Notes under the pieces: model-generated
Told to the model about the DNA's origin: nothing
What the model saw: the letters and a program-made list of their open reading frames with translations, nothing else
The model's database searches: none
Assembly (NCBI GenBank): GCA_964439135.1
Contig: CAYTNN010000035.1
Location: 1 to 27,683, forward strand
Source: JAFGPJ01 sp964439135
Lineage (GTDB): Bacteria > Planctomycetota > Phycisphaerae > Sedimentisphaerales > Anaerobacaceae
Reading direction: 5' to 3'
DNA length: 27,683 nt
Shown here: piece by piece, positions 15,589-23,864 of the stretch
Layout of the letters: every line of letters starts with the position of its first letter
Position numbering within the stretch: position 1 is the stretch's first letter
Program-made: the position numbers and the translations under genes

Positions 15589-16560
15589 ATGCAAAAGCGA
15601 AGGTTAGGAAACACGGATTTGGAGCTCACAACGGTAGGTCTGGGCACCTGGGCGATGGGCGGGCCGTGGCAGTACGGCTGGGGGCCGCAGGACGACGATG
15701 AGGCGGTCGGCGCGATTCTGGCTGCTCTTGAGGCGGGCATTAACTGGATAGACACCGCCCCGGCGTACGGGCTGGGCCATTCCGAAGAGCTTATCAAAAA
15801 GGCTCTCAAACAGGTGAGCGAAAAGCCGCTGATAGCGACAAAATGCGGAATTCTGTGGAACGAAAAAAAGGAGAAAGTAACCTGTCTGAAGCGGCAGAGC
15901 ATCCGGGACGAATGTCACGCCAGCCTGGAAAGACTCGGTATCGACGTCATCGATCTCTACCAGATGCACTGGCCCGACCCCGATGAAGATCTCGAAGAGG
16001 CATGGGAGGAAATGGCCAGACTTCTCGATGAGGGCAAGGTTCGATACCTCGGCGCATCGAATTTCACCGTCGAGCATATTGAACGCGTGCAGAAGATATA
16101 TCCGGCCGTCTCGCTCCAGCCGCCCTACAGCATGCTGCATCGCGAAGTGGAAGATGAACTGCTGGACTACTGCGGGCAGAATGAGATGGGTATCGTTACT
16201 TACAGCCCGATTCAGCGGGGATTGCTTACGGGCAAATTCGACCGTGCCCGCTTTGAGGCTCTGGCTCCGGATGACCACCGCAGAATGAGTTCTGATTTCC
16301 TTGAGCCGCAGTTTAGTGCTACGCTCGAACTTGTCGAGGACCTAAAAAAGATCGCCGAGCGTAACGGCAGGACCTGTGCCGAGCTGGCGATTAGCTGGAT
16401 CCTTCGCAGGCCCGAAGTCACCGCCGCAATAGTCGGCGCAAGAAGACCTTCACAGATTATCGAAACCGCCCCGGCCGCCGGCTGGAATTTGAGCGAAAAA
16501 GATATCGAAGAAATCGAGCAGCTCCTGAGCCGGCGACAGGCAAAACTCGATAACAGGTAG
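15589..16560 (+). CDS. Aldo/keto reductase
   Basis: A 323-residue NADPH-dependent oxidoreductase with a complete catalytic tetrad: Asp55 and Tyr60 (WIDTAPAYG), Lys85 (IATKCG) and His127 (YQMHWPD). The C-terminal cofactor-binding part shows VRYLGASNF, VSLQPPYSML, YSPIQRGLLTGKF and the AIVGARRPSQI phosphate loop. The first in-frame ATG is at 15556, but the one at 15589 begins the typical family N terminus (MQKRRLGNTDLELTTVGLGT) and lies downstream of the predicted promoter, so I use it. The physiological substrate is unknown; the general pattern is that of the AKR11/AKR12-like bacterial group. purB follows after 8 bases, which implies co-transcription. Confidence 0.92.
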   Translation: MQKRRLGNTDLELTTVGLGTWAMGGPWQYGWGPQDDDEAVGAILAALEAGINWIDTAPAYGLGHSEELIKKALKQVSEKPLIATKCGILWNEKKEKVTCLKRQSIRDECHASLERLGIDVIDLYQMHWPDPDEDLEEAWEEMARLLDEGKVRYLGASNFTVEHIERVQKIYPAVSLQPPYSMLHREVEDELLDYCGQNEMGIVTYSPIQRGLLTGKFDRARFEALAPDDHRRMSSDFLEPQFSATLELVEDLKKIAERNGRTCAELAISWILRRPEVTAAIVGARRPSQIIETAPAAGWNLSEKDIEEIEQLLSRRQAKLDNR

Positions 16561-16568
16561 AGACAAAA

Positions 16569-18002
16569 ATGGCAAAAAATAATGATGTTTATACAAGTCC
16601 TCTCGTTGAGAGAAACGCTTCGAGAGAAATGGCCGAGCTGTTCGGTGCTCAGAAAAAATTCGCCACCTGGCGCCGGCTCTGGCTGGAGCTTGCAAAAGCG
16701 CAGCAGAAACTCGGGCTGGATATTAAGAACAGCCAGATAAAACAGATGGCCAGGCAGCTCGACGATATTGATTTCAGAAAGGCCGCACGCTATGAGAAGC
16801 AATTCCGGCATGATGTGATGGCGCATGTTTACACGTTTGCCGACGTGGCGCCAAAGGCCGAGCCGATCATACACCTCGGCGCGACAAGTTGCTACGTTGG
16901 TGACAACGCCGATTTGATTATTATGCGTGAAGGACTCCAGATCGTAGCCGGCAAACTCGCCGCGGTGATAAACCTGCTCGGCAAGTTCGCGAAGAAATAC
17001 CGCTTACTACCGGCGCTGGGCTTTACGCACTACCAGCCGGCCCAGTTGACTACTGTCGGCAAAAGGGCGACGCTTTGGTGCTACGAGTTCGTGATGGACC
17101 TGCAGGAAATGGAGCATCGGCTCGAAACGATGCCCTTTAGAGGCGTCAAAGGTACAACAGGCACTCAGGCCTCGTTCCTGGCGCTTTTCGACGGTAATCA
17201 CAGCAAAGTCAAACAGCTCGATAAGGCAGTGGCCGCGGCGTTCGGCTTTAAGAAAATCTGTGCCGTGACGGGCCAGACCTATCAGCGGAAAATCGACGCC
17301 CTCGTCGTCAATGCCCTTGCCTCAATCGCGCAGTCCGCCCACAAAATGTGCAACGACATCCGGCTGCTCGCCAATCTCAAGGAGATTGAAGAGCCGTTCG
17401 AGCAATCGCAAATCGGCTCTTCGGCGATGCCTTATAAAAGAAATCCGATGCGATGCGAGCGAACAACGGCCCTGAGCAGATTTGTGCTGAGCCTTGCTTC
17501 CAGCCCGCAGATGACGGCCTCCGAGCAGTGGCTCGAAAGGACGCTCGACGACTCGGCCAATAGGCGTATAGTGATTCCGGAGGCGTTCCTTGCCGTCGAT
17601 GGCATCCTGGAGATTCTTATCAACGTGGCCGATGGGCTTGTGGTCTATCCGAAGGTTATCGCCGCACGCGTCGCTTCCGAGCTGCCCTTCATGGCCACCG
17701 AGAACATCCTGATGGCAGCGGTAAAGGCCGGCGGCAACAGGCAGGAACTGCACGAGAAAATAAGGCTGCACTCGCACGCCGCCGCCGCTCAGGTCAAGAA
17801 ACTCGGCAAGCCCAACGACCTGGTCGGTCGGCTAAAAGCGGACATCGCATTCGCCAAGATTGATTTCGAGAAAATACTGAATCCTAATGCGTACATCGGC
17901 CGATCCGCCCAGCAGGTCGATGAATTCATCAGAAGTATCGTAATGCCCATCCGCAAAAAATATCGAAAAGAAATCAGCAGAAAAGTAGAACTGAAAGTCT
18001 AA
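16569..18002 (+). CDS. purB: Adenylosuccinate lyase
   Basis: Fumarase/aspartase-superfamily enzyme that removes fumarate from SAICAR and from adenylosuccinate in purine synthesis. The 477 residues match the longer PurB subgroup that also includes eukaryotic enzymes. The superfamily signature GSSAMPYKRNP is at 283-293 (the mobile catalytic serine loop). HLGATSCYVGDNADL (102-116) and FTHYQPAQ (152-159, with the acid/base His154) are also intact. The start ATG is 8 bases behind the aldo/keto reductase stop, after a GGTAGAGA site. A decayed dehydrogenase fragment and then pyrE follow on the same strand, so purine and pyrimidine genes are neighbours. Confidence 0.97.
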   Translation: MAKNNDVYTSPLVERNASREMAELFGAQKKFATWRRLWLELAKAQQKLGLDIKNSQIKQMARQLDDIDFRKAARYEKQFRHDVMAHVYTFADVAPKAEPIIHLGATSCYVGDNADLIIMREGLQIVAGKLAAVINLLGKFAKKYRLLPALGFTHYQPAQLTTVGKRATLWCYEFVMDLQEMEHRLETMPFRGVKGTTGTQASFLALFDGNHSKVKQLDKAVAAAFGFKKICAVTGQTYQRKIDALVVNALASIAQSAHKMCNDIRLLANLKEIEEPFEQSQIGSSAMPYKRNPMRCERTTALSRFVLSLASSPQMTASEQWLERTLDDSANRRIVIPEAFLAVDGILEILINVADGLVVYPKVIAARVASELPFMATENILMAAVKAGGNRQELHEKIRLHSHAAAAQVKKLGKPNDLVGRLKADIAFAKIDFEKILNPNAYIGRSAQQVDEFIRSIVMPIRKKYRKEISRKVELKV

Positions 18003-18010
18003 ACAATAAG

Positions 18011-18172
18011 ATGGAGTTGAAGGATAAAGTAGCTTTAGTAACAGGTTTTGCAGGCAAAGGTGTTCCAATACCTCACAGCAGGATATCGCGGAAAGCGTTG
18101 CTTTTTTATGCTCCGATGCCGGCAGGTTCATCACGGGATGCGTACTGCCCTTTTTGTTTCAATAATAGGTAA
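18011..18172 (+). pseudogene. Relic of a short-chain dehydrogenase/reductase (SDR) gene
   Basis: The frame from ATG 18011 begins MELKDKVALVTGFAGKG, the classic SDR N terminus with a damaged glycine-rich cofactor motif, then turns into unrelated sequence and stops at 18172. In another frame, 18082-18165 reads DIAESVAFLCSDAGRFITG followed by CVLPFLFQ and a stop. This is the conserved C-terminal end of the same family, usually ED-IAE-V-FL-SDA-ITG. About 190 residues, including the Ser-Tyr-Lys catalytic site, are missing between them, and the frame shifts. This is a gene that lost its middle, not a working small protein. It lies 8 bases after purB and 8 bases before pyrE. Confidence 0.8.
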
Positions 18173-18180
18173 ATTATATT

Positions 18181-18711
18181 ATGACCAGAGAAGAATTGAT
18201 AAAACGAATCAAAGAGACGGCTTATCTGGAAGGCGACTTTGTCCTTCGTAGCGGCAAGAAAAGTAAATATTATCTCGACAAATACCTGTTCGAGACCTGC
18301 CCGGATATACTCAAGGCACTGGGCGAGGAATTTGCCGGATATATGACGGATGATGTCACGCTGATAGCCGGCGCCGAATTAGGCGGTGTGGCCCTGGCCG
18401 CCGCCACCGCGATGGCGACCGGCAGGAACTGGGTAATCATTCGCAACAGCAAGAAAGGTTACGGCACCGGCAAAATGGTCGAAGGCGTTTTGAAGGCCGG
18501 CGACGTCGTCCTGCTGGTCGAAGACATCGCCACGACCGGCGGACAGGTCCTCGAGGCGGCGAAGATTATCACCGAAGCCGGAGCAACGGTCAAAAAAATC
18601 GTCTGCGTCATCGACCGCAGGCAGGGCGCCGAAGAAAACATTACCCGGGCCGGCTACAAATTCGAGTCCATCCTAACAAAAGACGACCTTGGTATAAAAG
18701 ACACAAATTAA
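18181..18711 (+). CDS. pyrE: Orotate phosphoribosyltransferase
   Basis: Transfers phosphoribose from PRPP to orotate to give OMP in pyrimidine synthesis. The 176-residue protein has the PRPP-binding motif VVLLVEDIATTGG (109-121) and the flexible catalytic loop RNSKKGYGTGK (88-98). The GDFVLRSGKKSKYYLDKY segment near the N terminus is typical of the OPRT group with short C terminus. The ATG at 18181 has no clear ribosome site; the SDR relic directly upstream has probably replaced the original leader or spacing. The gene is followed by a 370-base gap with a weak 6-bp hairpin (ACTCTT at 18711-18716 with AAGAGT at 18723-18728) that lacks a T-tract. Confidence 0.95.
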   Translation: MTREELIKRIKETAYLEGDFVLRSGKKSKYYLDKYLFETCPDILKALGEEFAGYMTDDVTLIAGAELGGVALAAATAMATGRNWVIIRNSKKGYGTGKMVEGVLKAGDVVLLVEDIATTGGQVLEAAKIITEAGATVKKIVCVIDRRQGAEENITRAGYKFESILTKDDLGIKDTN

Positions 18712-19082
18712 CTCTTATTAACAAGAGTCGTAATTACATGAAAGGCTGCCCCATACTGATGGGCTGCGGCTTGCCCTGCTCTATGTGCTGAATTCAGTTT
18801 TCTGTCTTCTGTCTTCTGTCTTCCTCCGAAAAGAATCCCAGGAACTGTATTCTACTCTCTTCAAATAATCCATGACAAACAGACTCACTTTTGATAATCT
18901 AAGCCTTACGAATGACGTCAAGAGCAGAGTCGAAAGATTGATGCTTCTGCCTGGAGATCCTTATGCGAAAAGAGCGATGCGAAAAAAAGTCAGGGGAAAA
19001 GGTCTTCGACTCTTGCCGTCGGCAAAAAAGTTGCATAGTCGGATGAACTGACTCAAGGCAGCCTTGAATAGGAGTCTTTTTT
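18712..19082. other. 371-base intergenic region before the PL11 lyase gene
   Basis: No recognised gene lies here. It holds a triple tandem CTGTCTT repeat (18802-18822) and an 8-base inverted repeat GAGTCGAA (18927-18934) with TTCGACTC (19005-19012). A 59-residue open frame from ATG 18872 to the stop at 19051 is Lys/Arg-rich, has no ribosome site and is of unknown reality. Regulation of the PL11 gene is expected to lie in this stretch, but I could not fix a promoter. Confidence 0.5.
18802..18822. repeat. Three tandem copies of a 7-base unit
   Basis: CTGTCTT is repeated exactly three times (18802-18808, 18809-18815, 18816-18822). It is intergenic and could vary in copy number by slippage. Confidence 0.8.
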
Positions 19083-20999
19083 ATGCATAATTGTCCGATT
19101 CGGATCATAATTGCCTTACTGTTGGGTTTGGTCTCGACAGCGCCGGCACAACGTCAGATGGAAAACCTCACTCGCGGCATCGTGGCTGTCAAGCAACAGG
19201 ACAACGTTGTCTACGTCGGGTGGCGATTGTTCGGAACCGATCCCGATGGGCTTGCCTTCAATTTGTACCGAATAACCGGCGGTGCATCGCCAGTCAAAGC
19301 TAATGAATTGCCGATCAAGGGTAGCACAAACTACGTCGATCGCGGCGCCGATACCAGTCAGCCACTCCAGTACTTTGTCCGGCCGATGTTGGACGGCAAG
19401 GAACTGGCAGTCTCCAGGCAGGCACGCATCTGGAACAACAACTACCTCGAAATCCCGATCCGGCCCATCTCCGAATACCAGCCCGGCGATGCCTCGATTG
19501 CCGATTTGGACGGTGACGGTGAATACGAGAACGTCCTGCACCCGGTCTCTCACGGCCGGGACAACTCATTTGCCGGCATCACCGGGGCACCCATCTTTGA
19601 CGCCTACGAGATGGACGGTACGCACATGTGGCGTATCAATCTGGGCATCAACATCCGCGACGGCGAGCACTACACCCAGTTCATGGTTTACGACCTGGAC
19701 GGCGACGGTAAGGCCGAGATGGCCTGCAAGACCGCCGACGGCACAACAGACGCGACAGGACAGGTTATCGGAAACCAGGGCAAGGACTGGCGTACTCACA
19801 AGGAGGGCGACCGGACCCATGGCCGTATCCTCGACGGCCCGGAATATTTCACCATCTTCGACGGCCAGACTGGCGCGGCGCTGAAAACGGTTGATTACAT
19901 ACCTAACCGCTATCCGATCGACGGTTGGGGTGGTATCGGAGGAAACGGCGGCAATGACAGCTACGGCAACCGCTGCGACCGCTTCCTGGCCTGTGTAGCC
20001 TATCTGGACGGAACGCGGCCGAGCGTGGTGATGTGCCGCGGCGTCTACGGCCGTATTGTCATGGCCGCCTGGGACTGGCGCGACGGCGAACTGACCAGCC
20101 GCTGGGTCTTCGACTCGGGCATCAGCTACCCACCGTTCGCAGATGCCTCACCCTATTCCGGCATGGGCGGCCACTCGCTATCGGTGGCGGATGTGGACGC
20201 CGACGGTAAGGACGAGATCATCTACCATTCCATGGTAGTTGATGACAACGGCCGGGGTTTGTACTCCACCGGGCTGCGACACGGCGACTCAATGCACATC
20301 AGCGACATGTACCCCGACCGTCCCGGCCTGGAGGTCTTCACAATCCATGAAAACGAAAATGACACAGTGCGGTTCCGAACGCCCGGCGTTGCCATGCACG
20401 ACGCGCGCACCGGCGAATTGATCTGGAAGCATAGTCCCGGCATCGATGTTGGTGGAGGCATGGCGGCCGACATCGATCCTCGCCACAGCGGCTATGAAGC
20501 GTGGGGCGGGCCCGGAGGACTGCGGGATTCGCGCGGCAACGAGATCGGTCCCAATCCGCGATCAAGCGGTTTTGTGATCTGGTGGGACGGCGATCTGCTG
20601 CGAGAGTTGCTCTCTCGTTCCACGGTGAGCAAATGGAATTGGAGCACGGGAGCCGAAGAACGTCTCTTCGCAACCGAAGCTCGACGTGGTGGTCGAGGCC
20701 CTAATATTATGGGCGATTTCATCGGAGACTGGCGCGAGGAACTGCTCGTGACTGCTCCCGATGGGCAGTCCTTGCGGCTCTACACCACGACGATCCCCAC
20801 TGAGCACCGTATCTACACGCTGATGCACGATCCACAATACCGCCTGGCTATAGCCTGGCAGAACGTGGTCTATAATAAGCCACCACACCCAAGCTTCTTC
20901 CTTGGTGATGGAATGGCGCCGCCCCCGCACCCGAACATTTACCTCATCGGTCAGGGCGAAGCGATCACCGGTATTAAGGCAGACTCGGCAATCCATTAA
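19083..20999 (+). CDS. Secreted PL11 rhamnogalacturonan lyase
   Basis: A 638-residue polysaccharide lyase that cleaves the rhamnose-galacturonate backbone of rhamnogalacturonan I by beta-elimination. A Sec signal peptide (hydrophobic about 7-19, likely cut after APA at residue 22) targets it for export. The PL11 fold, an eight-bladed propeller rich in Ca2+ sites, is evident from the N-terminal MENLTRGIVAVKQ...VYVGWRLFGTDP segment, the calcium motifs DLDGDGEYEN (141-150), DLDGDGKAEM (204-213) and DVDADGKDEI, and the WNWSTGAEE...GDFIGDWREEL region. AGGAG precedes the ATG at 19083. Endo versus exo action cannot be told. It converges on the apiosidase-like gene and stands alone rather than in a susCD-type cluster. 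Confidence 0.93.
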   Translation: MHNCPIRIIIALLLGLVSTAPAQRQMENLTRGIVAVKQQDNVVYVGWRLFGTDPDGLAFNLYRITGGASPVKANELPIKGSTNYVDRGADTSQPLQYFVRPMLDGKELAVSRQARIWNNNYLEIPIRPISEYQPGDASIADLDGDGEYENVLHPVSHGRDNSFAGITGAPIFDAYEMDGTHMWRINLGINIRDGEHYTQFMVYDLDGDGKAEMACKTADGTTDATGQVIGNQGKDWRTHKEGDRTHGRILDGPEYFTIFDGQTGAALKTVDYIPNRYPIDGWGGIGGNGGNDSYGNRCDRFLACVAYLDGTRPSVVMCRGVYGRIVMAAWDWRDGELTSRWVFDSGISYPPFADASPYSGMGGHSLSVADVDADGKDEIIYHSMVVDDNGRGLYSTGLRHGDSMHISDMYPDRPGLEVFTIHENENDTVRFRTPGVAMHDARTGELIWKHSPGIDVGGGMAADIDPRHSGYEAWGGPGGLRDSRGNEIGPNPRSSGFVIWWDGDLLRELLSRSTVSKWNWSTGAEERLFATEARRGGRGPNIMGDFIGDWREELLVTAPDGQSLRLYTTTIPTEHRIYTLMHDPQYRLAIAWQNVVYNKPPHPSFFLGDGMAPPPHPNIYLIGQGEAITGIKADSAIH

Positions 21000-21119
21000 A
21001 GACGCTGAGCGGCAGGGAATTAAAGGAATACTGCACATTTTTCTGTTGTTTCTCTCGGTTTCAATGTTAATCGAAATGCAGCAATTCCAAACATCTATTT
21101 GGCCGGTCGCTTTTTTTAT

Positions 21120-21142
21120 CATGCTGAGCGAAGTTGAAGCAT
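21120..21142. repeat. Short dispersed-type repeat (HAERS-like)
   Basis: The sequence from 21120 to 21142 begins CATGCTGAGCGAAG and ends GAAGCAT, with outer ATGCT/AGCAT arms. From memory, near-identical short sequences are scattered through intergenic DNA of many bacteria. It lies between two convergent genes and encodes nothing. Confidence 0.4.
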
Positions 21143-21252
21143 TTAGCTGCGAATATTGATTCCCTTCCATTCGTGACCAGATATCTCTACACAGCCTGCG
21201 GTGATGCAATATCGAATATTCCCCCGCCCATTTCACGATGGCGGGATAGGAT

Positions 21253-22533
21253 TTAGCTGCCTTGTGCTGTGAGTATCAGCAGTGCATCTTCCCAGCCATC
21301 GGGCGTCGAGAAGGATTCGATGCCGGTATGTGAAAAACGGCCAATAGAAACTGAATCGCCGGTTTTTGGGTCCACCCAGGATGCGTTAATTTTGTCTCCA
21401 GCAGTAATCTTATTCATATTGATGGAAAAGGAGGTTTTGTCGCCCAGATAAACCATGATCCATTTGCCGTCTTTATGCCGGGCTGCAAGGTTCAAAATTT
21501 TTCCGCCGGTTTGGCCGCCGGTTGCAAAAATCGATTGATCCGGAACGAGATACCACCATTGATTCAGGCCCAGGAATATTTTCTTGAGGACGCCCATCTG
21601 AACAGCGCCGGGTGCATCAAGGGCCTTCTTCCATGTAGGCAGCACGCGCCAGCTATCGTTGTGGCCGTATGTGTGGTGGGCGCCGGCCAGGTATGAATAA
21701 TAGGCCTGCCTGCGGATCCAAAGGGGAGTCACTTCGAATCCGTATTCGGAGCCTTCTTCGTAGGCGCCCTCGGCCATTAGAACGGGCTTTACGGGCTGAA
21801 GGTTATAATCTTTGGTCACCATGGGATAAATCAGGTCGACCCTGTTCCACGTTTGCATTGAGTTGAATGCCAGCCAGTTCTCGTCGTGAATGAAGCTGGA
21901 AGTATATGGTGCCGGGTCGGGTTTAAAGGTGATAATATGGGAACCTCCGTCTCCTTCGTGGAGTCCCGCGGCCAGCTCCCGGAGAACCGGAACAAACTCC
22001 TGTTTGGCCTCGGGTGTCATGGACCATACAATATTAGGCATATCTTTGTACCGGCTGGACAGCCACTTCGCCCATGCCCGGGCGTTCTTTTCCGTTATAC
22101 ACTTGCGGTATCGTTGATGATAAAGAGTCACCGAAAAAATCAGGTTGTTATCCCGTGCTATCCGGATAACAGAGTCCACGTTTTTGAAATACTCCTCGTT
22201 CGGCGTGAGGGGATCGTCATTAATCCAGGGCTTGTGGCCTTGCACGTTGGGCTGAGTGCCGTCACCAACTCCCATGAGCATCGCCTGAATAAAGACAAAG
22301 CCGTTGCTCCTGGTTTTTTCAAGAATCACCCTGGCTTCGTCCAGCGTATATTCCCGAAAGATTTGCCATTGAGTAGTGCCCATCCAGAAGACGGGTTTAC
22401 CATTGCTGTCAACAATATACTGTCCGTTCTCGCTCACCTTGACCGGGAAAACCGGCTGCTCGGACGCTGCATTCACGGCACATATCAGCAGGGGCAGCAG
22501 CAACAGAACAATCTTTTTAGCCGTTGTGTTCAT
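21253..22533 (-). CDS. Secreted DUF4038 (apiosidase-like, GH140-type) glycosidase
   Basis: The 426-residue protein has a signal peptide (hydrophobic 8-22, cut near NAA) and a (beta/alpha)8 barrel of the DUF4038 type. A short C-terminal beta-domain (about 345-426) resembles the collagen-binding-like domain that usually accompanies it. The FWMGTTQW opening, MPNIVWSMTPEAK (Glu175) and PVLMAEGAYEE (Glu255) supply the likely acid/base and nucleophile. GH140 includes an apiosidase acting on rhamnogalacturonan II; the wider DUF4038 group has other specificities, so the substrate is inferred. AAAGGGAG lies 8 bases before the ATG. The gene starts only 17 bases after the coaB stop on the same strand, so it may be transcribed with a coenzyme A gene. 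Confidence 0.82.
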   Translation of the reverse strand: MNTTAKKIVLLLLPLLICAVNAASEQPVFPVKVSENGQYIVDSNGKPVFWMGTTQWQIFREYTLDEARVILEKTRSNGFVFIQAMLMGVGDGTQPNVQGHKPWINDDPLTPNEEYFKNVDSVIRIARDNNLIFSVTLYHQRYRKCITEKNARAWAKWLSSRYKDMPNIVWSMTPEAKQEFVPVLRELAAGLHEGDGGSHIITFKPDPAPYTSSFIHDENWLAFNSMQTWNRVDLIYPMVTKDYNLQPVKPVLMAEGAYEEGSEYGFEVTPLWIRRQAYYSYLAGAHHTYGHNDSWRVLPTWKKALDAPGAVQMGVLKKIFLGLNQWWYLVPDQSIFATGGQTGGKILNLAARHKDGKWIMVYLGDKTSFSINMNKITAGDKINASWVDPKTGDSVSIGRFSHTGIESFSTPDGWEDALLILTAQGS

Positions 22534-22550
22534 TGTCTTATCTCCCTTTG

Positions 22551-23177
22551 TTAAATTGATAAAAGGCTTTCGACCATGGAGACAATTTTTCCGGCGATAA
22601 CTGCTTTACTTGCCTTGGGAAGTTTCAGCCATTCGCCGCCGGGCATTTTTATCTGAACGGTCGATTTCTCGGCACCGATTGCGGCACAGGTGTTGGCGAC
22701 TATCATACTAAGCTTCTTTTCTTTCAGTTTTTTTTCGGCCCATTCTCTTACGTTATTATCTTCCAATGCGAAGCCGACGACGATTTGATCTTTCTTCTTG
22801 TGTTTTCCCGCCCATTTCAGGATGTCGGTTGTGGGTTTTAATTTGACGGTCAATGGCTCGCCGGTCTTTCGTATTTTGGTTCTGGCCGGATGGGCAGGGG
22901 TATAGTCGGCCACAGCGGCGGCCATAATCAAACAATCACATCGGTTGAAATATTTCTTTACAGCCTCGAACATCTGGGCGGCGGTTTCGACGTTTACGAG
23001 TTTTGCCGTGCCCGGCGACTTTTGACTTGTTGGCGCGGCGATGAGCGTTACTTTGTGCCCGGCTTTTAATGCCGCCCGGGCAAGTGCGTAACCCATCCTT
23101 CCGCTGCTCGCGTTGGAGATGAAGCGGACCGGGTCGATGTATTCGCGAGTTCCGCCTGCTGTGATTAAGATTCGCAT
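22551..23177 (-). CDS. coaB: Phosphopantothenoylcysteine synthetase domain protein (CoaB)
   Basis: Ligates cysteine to 4'-phosphopantothenate, the second step from pantothenate to CoA. The 208 residues correspond to the CoaB half of bifunctional CoaBC: ILITAGGTREYIDPVRFISN, then ASSGRMGYALA, AAAVADYTPA, the KIRK nucleotide motif, KPTTDIL and IVVGFALE. An AAGGGAT site precedes the ATG at 23177. In most bacteria this domain is fused to CoaC; here it is a separate gene 59 bases downstream of coaC. The pair still follows gmk and rpoZ, as in many bacterial operons. Confidence 0.93.
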   Translation of the reverse strand: MRILITAGGTREYIDPVRFISNASSGRMGYALARAALKAGHKVTLIAAPTSQKSPGTAKLVNVETAAQMFEAVKKYFNRCDCLIMAAAVADYTPAHPARTKIRKTGEPLTVKLKPTTDILKWAGKHKKKDQIVVGFALEDNNVREWAEKKLKEKKLSMIVANTCAAIGAEKSTVQIKMPGGEWLKLPKASKAVIAGKIVSMVESLLSI

Positions 23178-23236
23178 CAGGTATATCCCTTCGGTTCCAC
23201 TCAGGGCGGGCTTGGAAACGTGTCACTTGCTTCGAT

Positions 23237-23815
23237 TCAGACTTTACGTTTCCCGATGTTCGAGGCGATTTTTTCGATCGCTTCCAGAATTTGCAGCGGC
23301 TCGGACATTCTGCCGATTCCCTCGGCGCCGCACGCGAGCCGGCCTTCTTCGGGGCCTATGAATTGGAAGCCTCTTTCTTCCAACGTCTTGACATTGTGCT
23401 GCACGGCCGGGTTTGCCCACATATTATTGTTCATCGCAGGGGCCAGAAGTACCGCTCCCGATTCGACCAATGGCCAGCAGGCGCAAAGGGTGGTGCTGAG
23501 CATATCGTCACAGATACCGTTTGCAATTTTGCCGAGAATATTCGCGGTTGCCGGTGCTACGACAACGACATCGGCCCAGTCGAGAAGTGCGATATGGCTG
23601 ATCTGATATTCTTCCGCTGTGCTCCACATGGTCGTAAAGACGGCCGATTGGGTGACCGCCTCGAAGCTTTTCGGCCCGACAAGCCGGCAGGCAGCTTCGG
23701 TCATTACCGTCTTTACCCGGGCGCCGGTAGCGGTCAGTTTGCCGGCCAAATCGACCGCTTTGTACGCGGCGACTCCGCCAGATACACCCAGCAAAATATT
23801 CAGATTGTCAAGCAT
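23237..23815 (-). CDS. coaC: Phosphopantothenoylcysteine decarboxylase (CoaC)
   Basis: FMN-dependent decarboxylase that produces 4'-phosphopantetheine. The 192 residues match a free-standing HFCD flavoprotein. They include ILLGVSGGVAAYKAVDLAGK, ISHIALLDWAD with the active-site His74, APATANILGKIANG, the substrate-clamp motif PAMNNNMW (about 127-134) and LACGAEGIGRM with the reactive Cys162. The open frame extends to a GTG at 23845, but family homology starts at the ATG at 23815, which I use although its ribosome site is weak. The next gene, coaB, completes the two-step conversion. Confidence 0.93.
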   Translation of the reverse strand: MLDNLNILLGVSGGVAAYKAVDLAGKLTATGARVKTVMTEAACRLVGPKSFEAVTQSAVFTTMWSTAEEYQISHIALLDWADVVVVAPATANILGKIANGICDDMLSTTLCACWPLVESGAVLLAPAMNNNMWANPAVQHNVKTLEERGFQFIGPEEGRLACGAEGIGRMSEPLQILEAIEKIASNIGKRKV

Positions 23816-23864
23816 CTCGTATTTCGTTTCACCGCCGAGGCGCACCGGAGAATCGAGGCTGTCT

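Noticed and set aside
20562..21236. 224-residue minus frame across the 3' end of the PL11 gene
   Set aside because: Antisense to conserved PL11 sequence with no domain. The part beyond the gene is only repeat-containing spacer.
23237..23845. GTG start at 23845 for coaC
   Set aside because: No ribosome site, and the ten extra residues are not family-like. The ATG at 23815 gives the usual N terminus.
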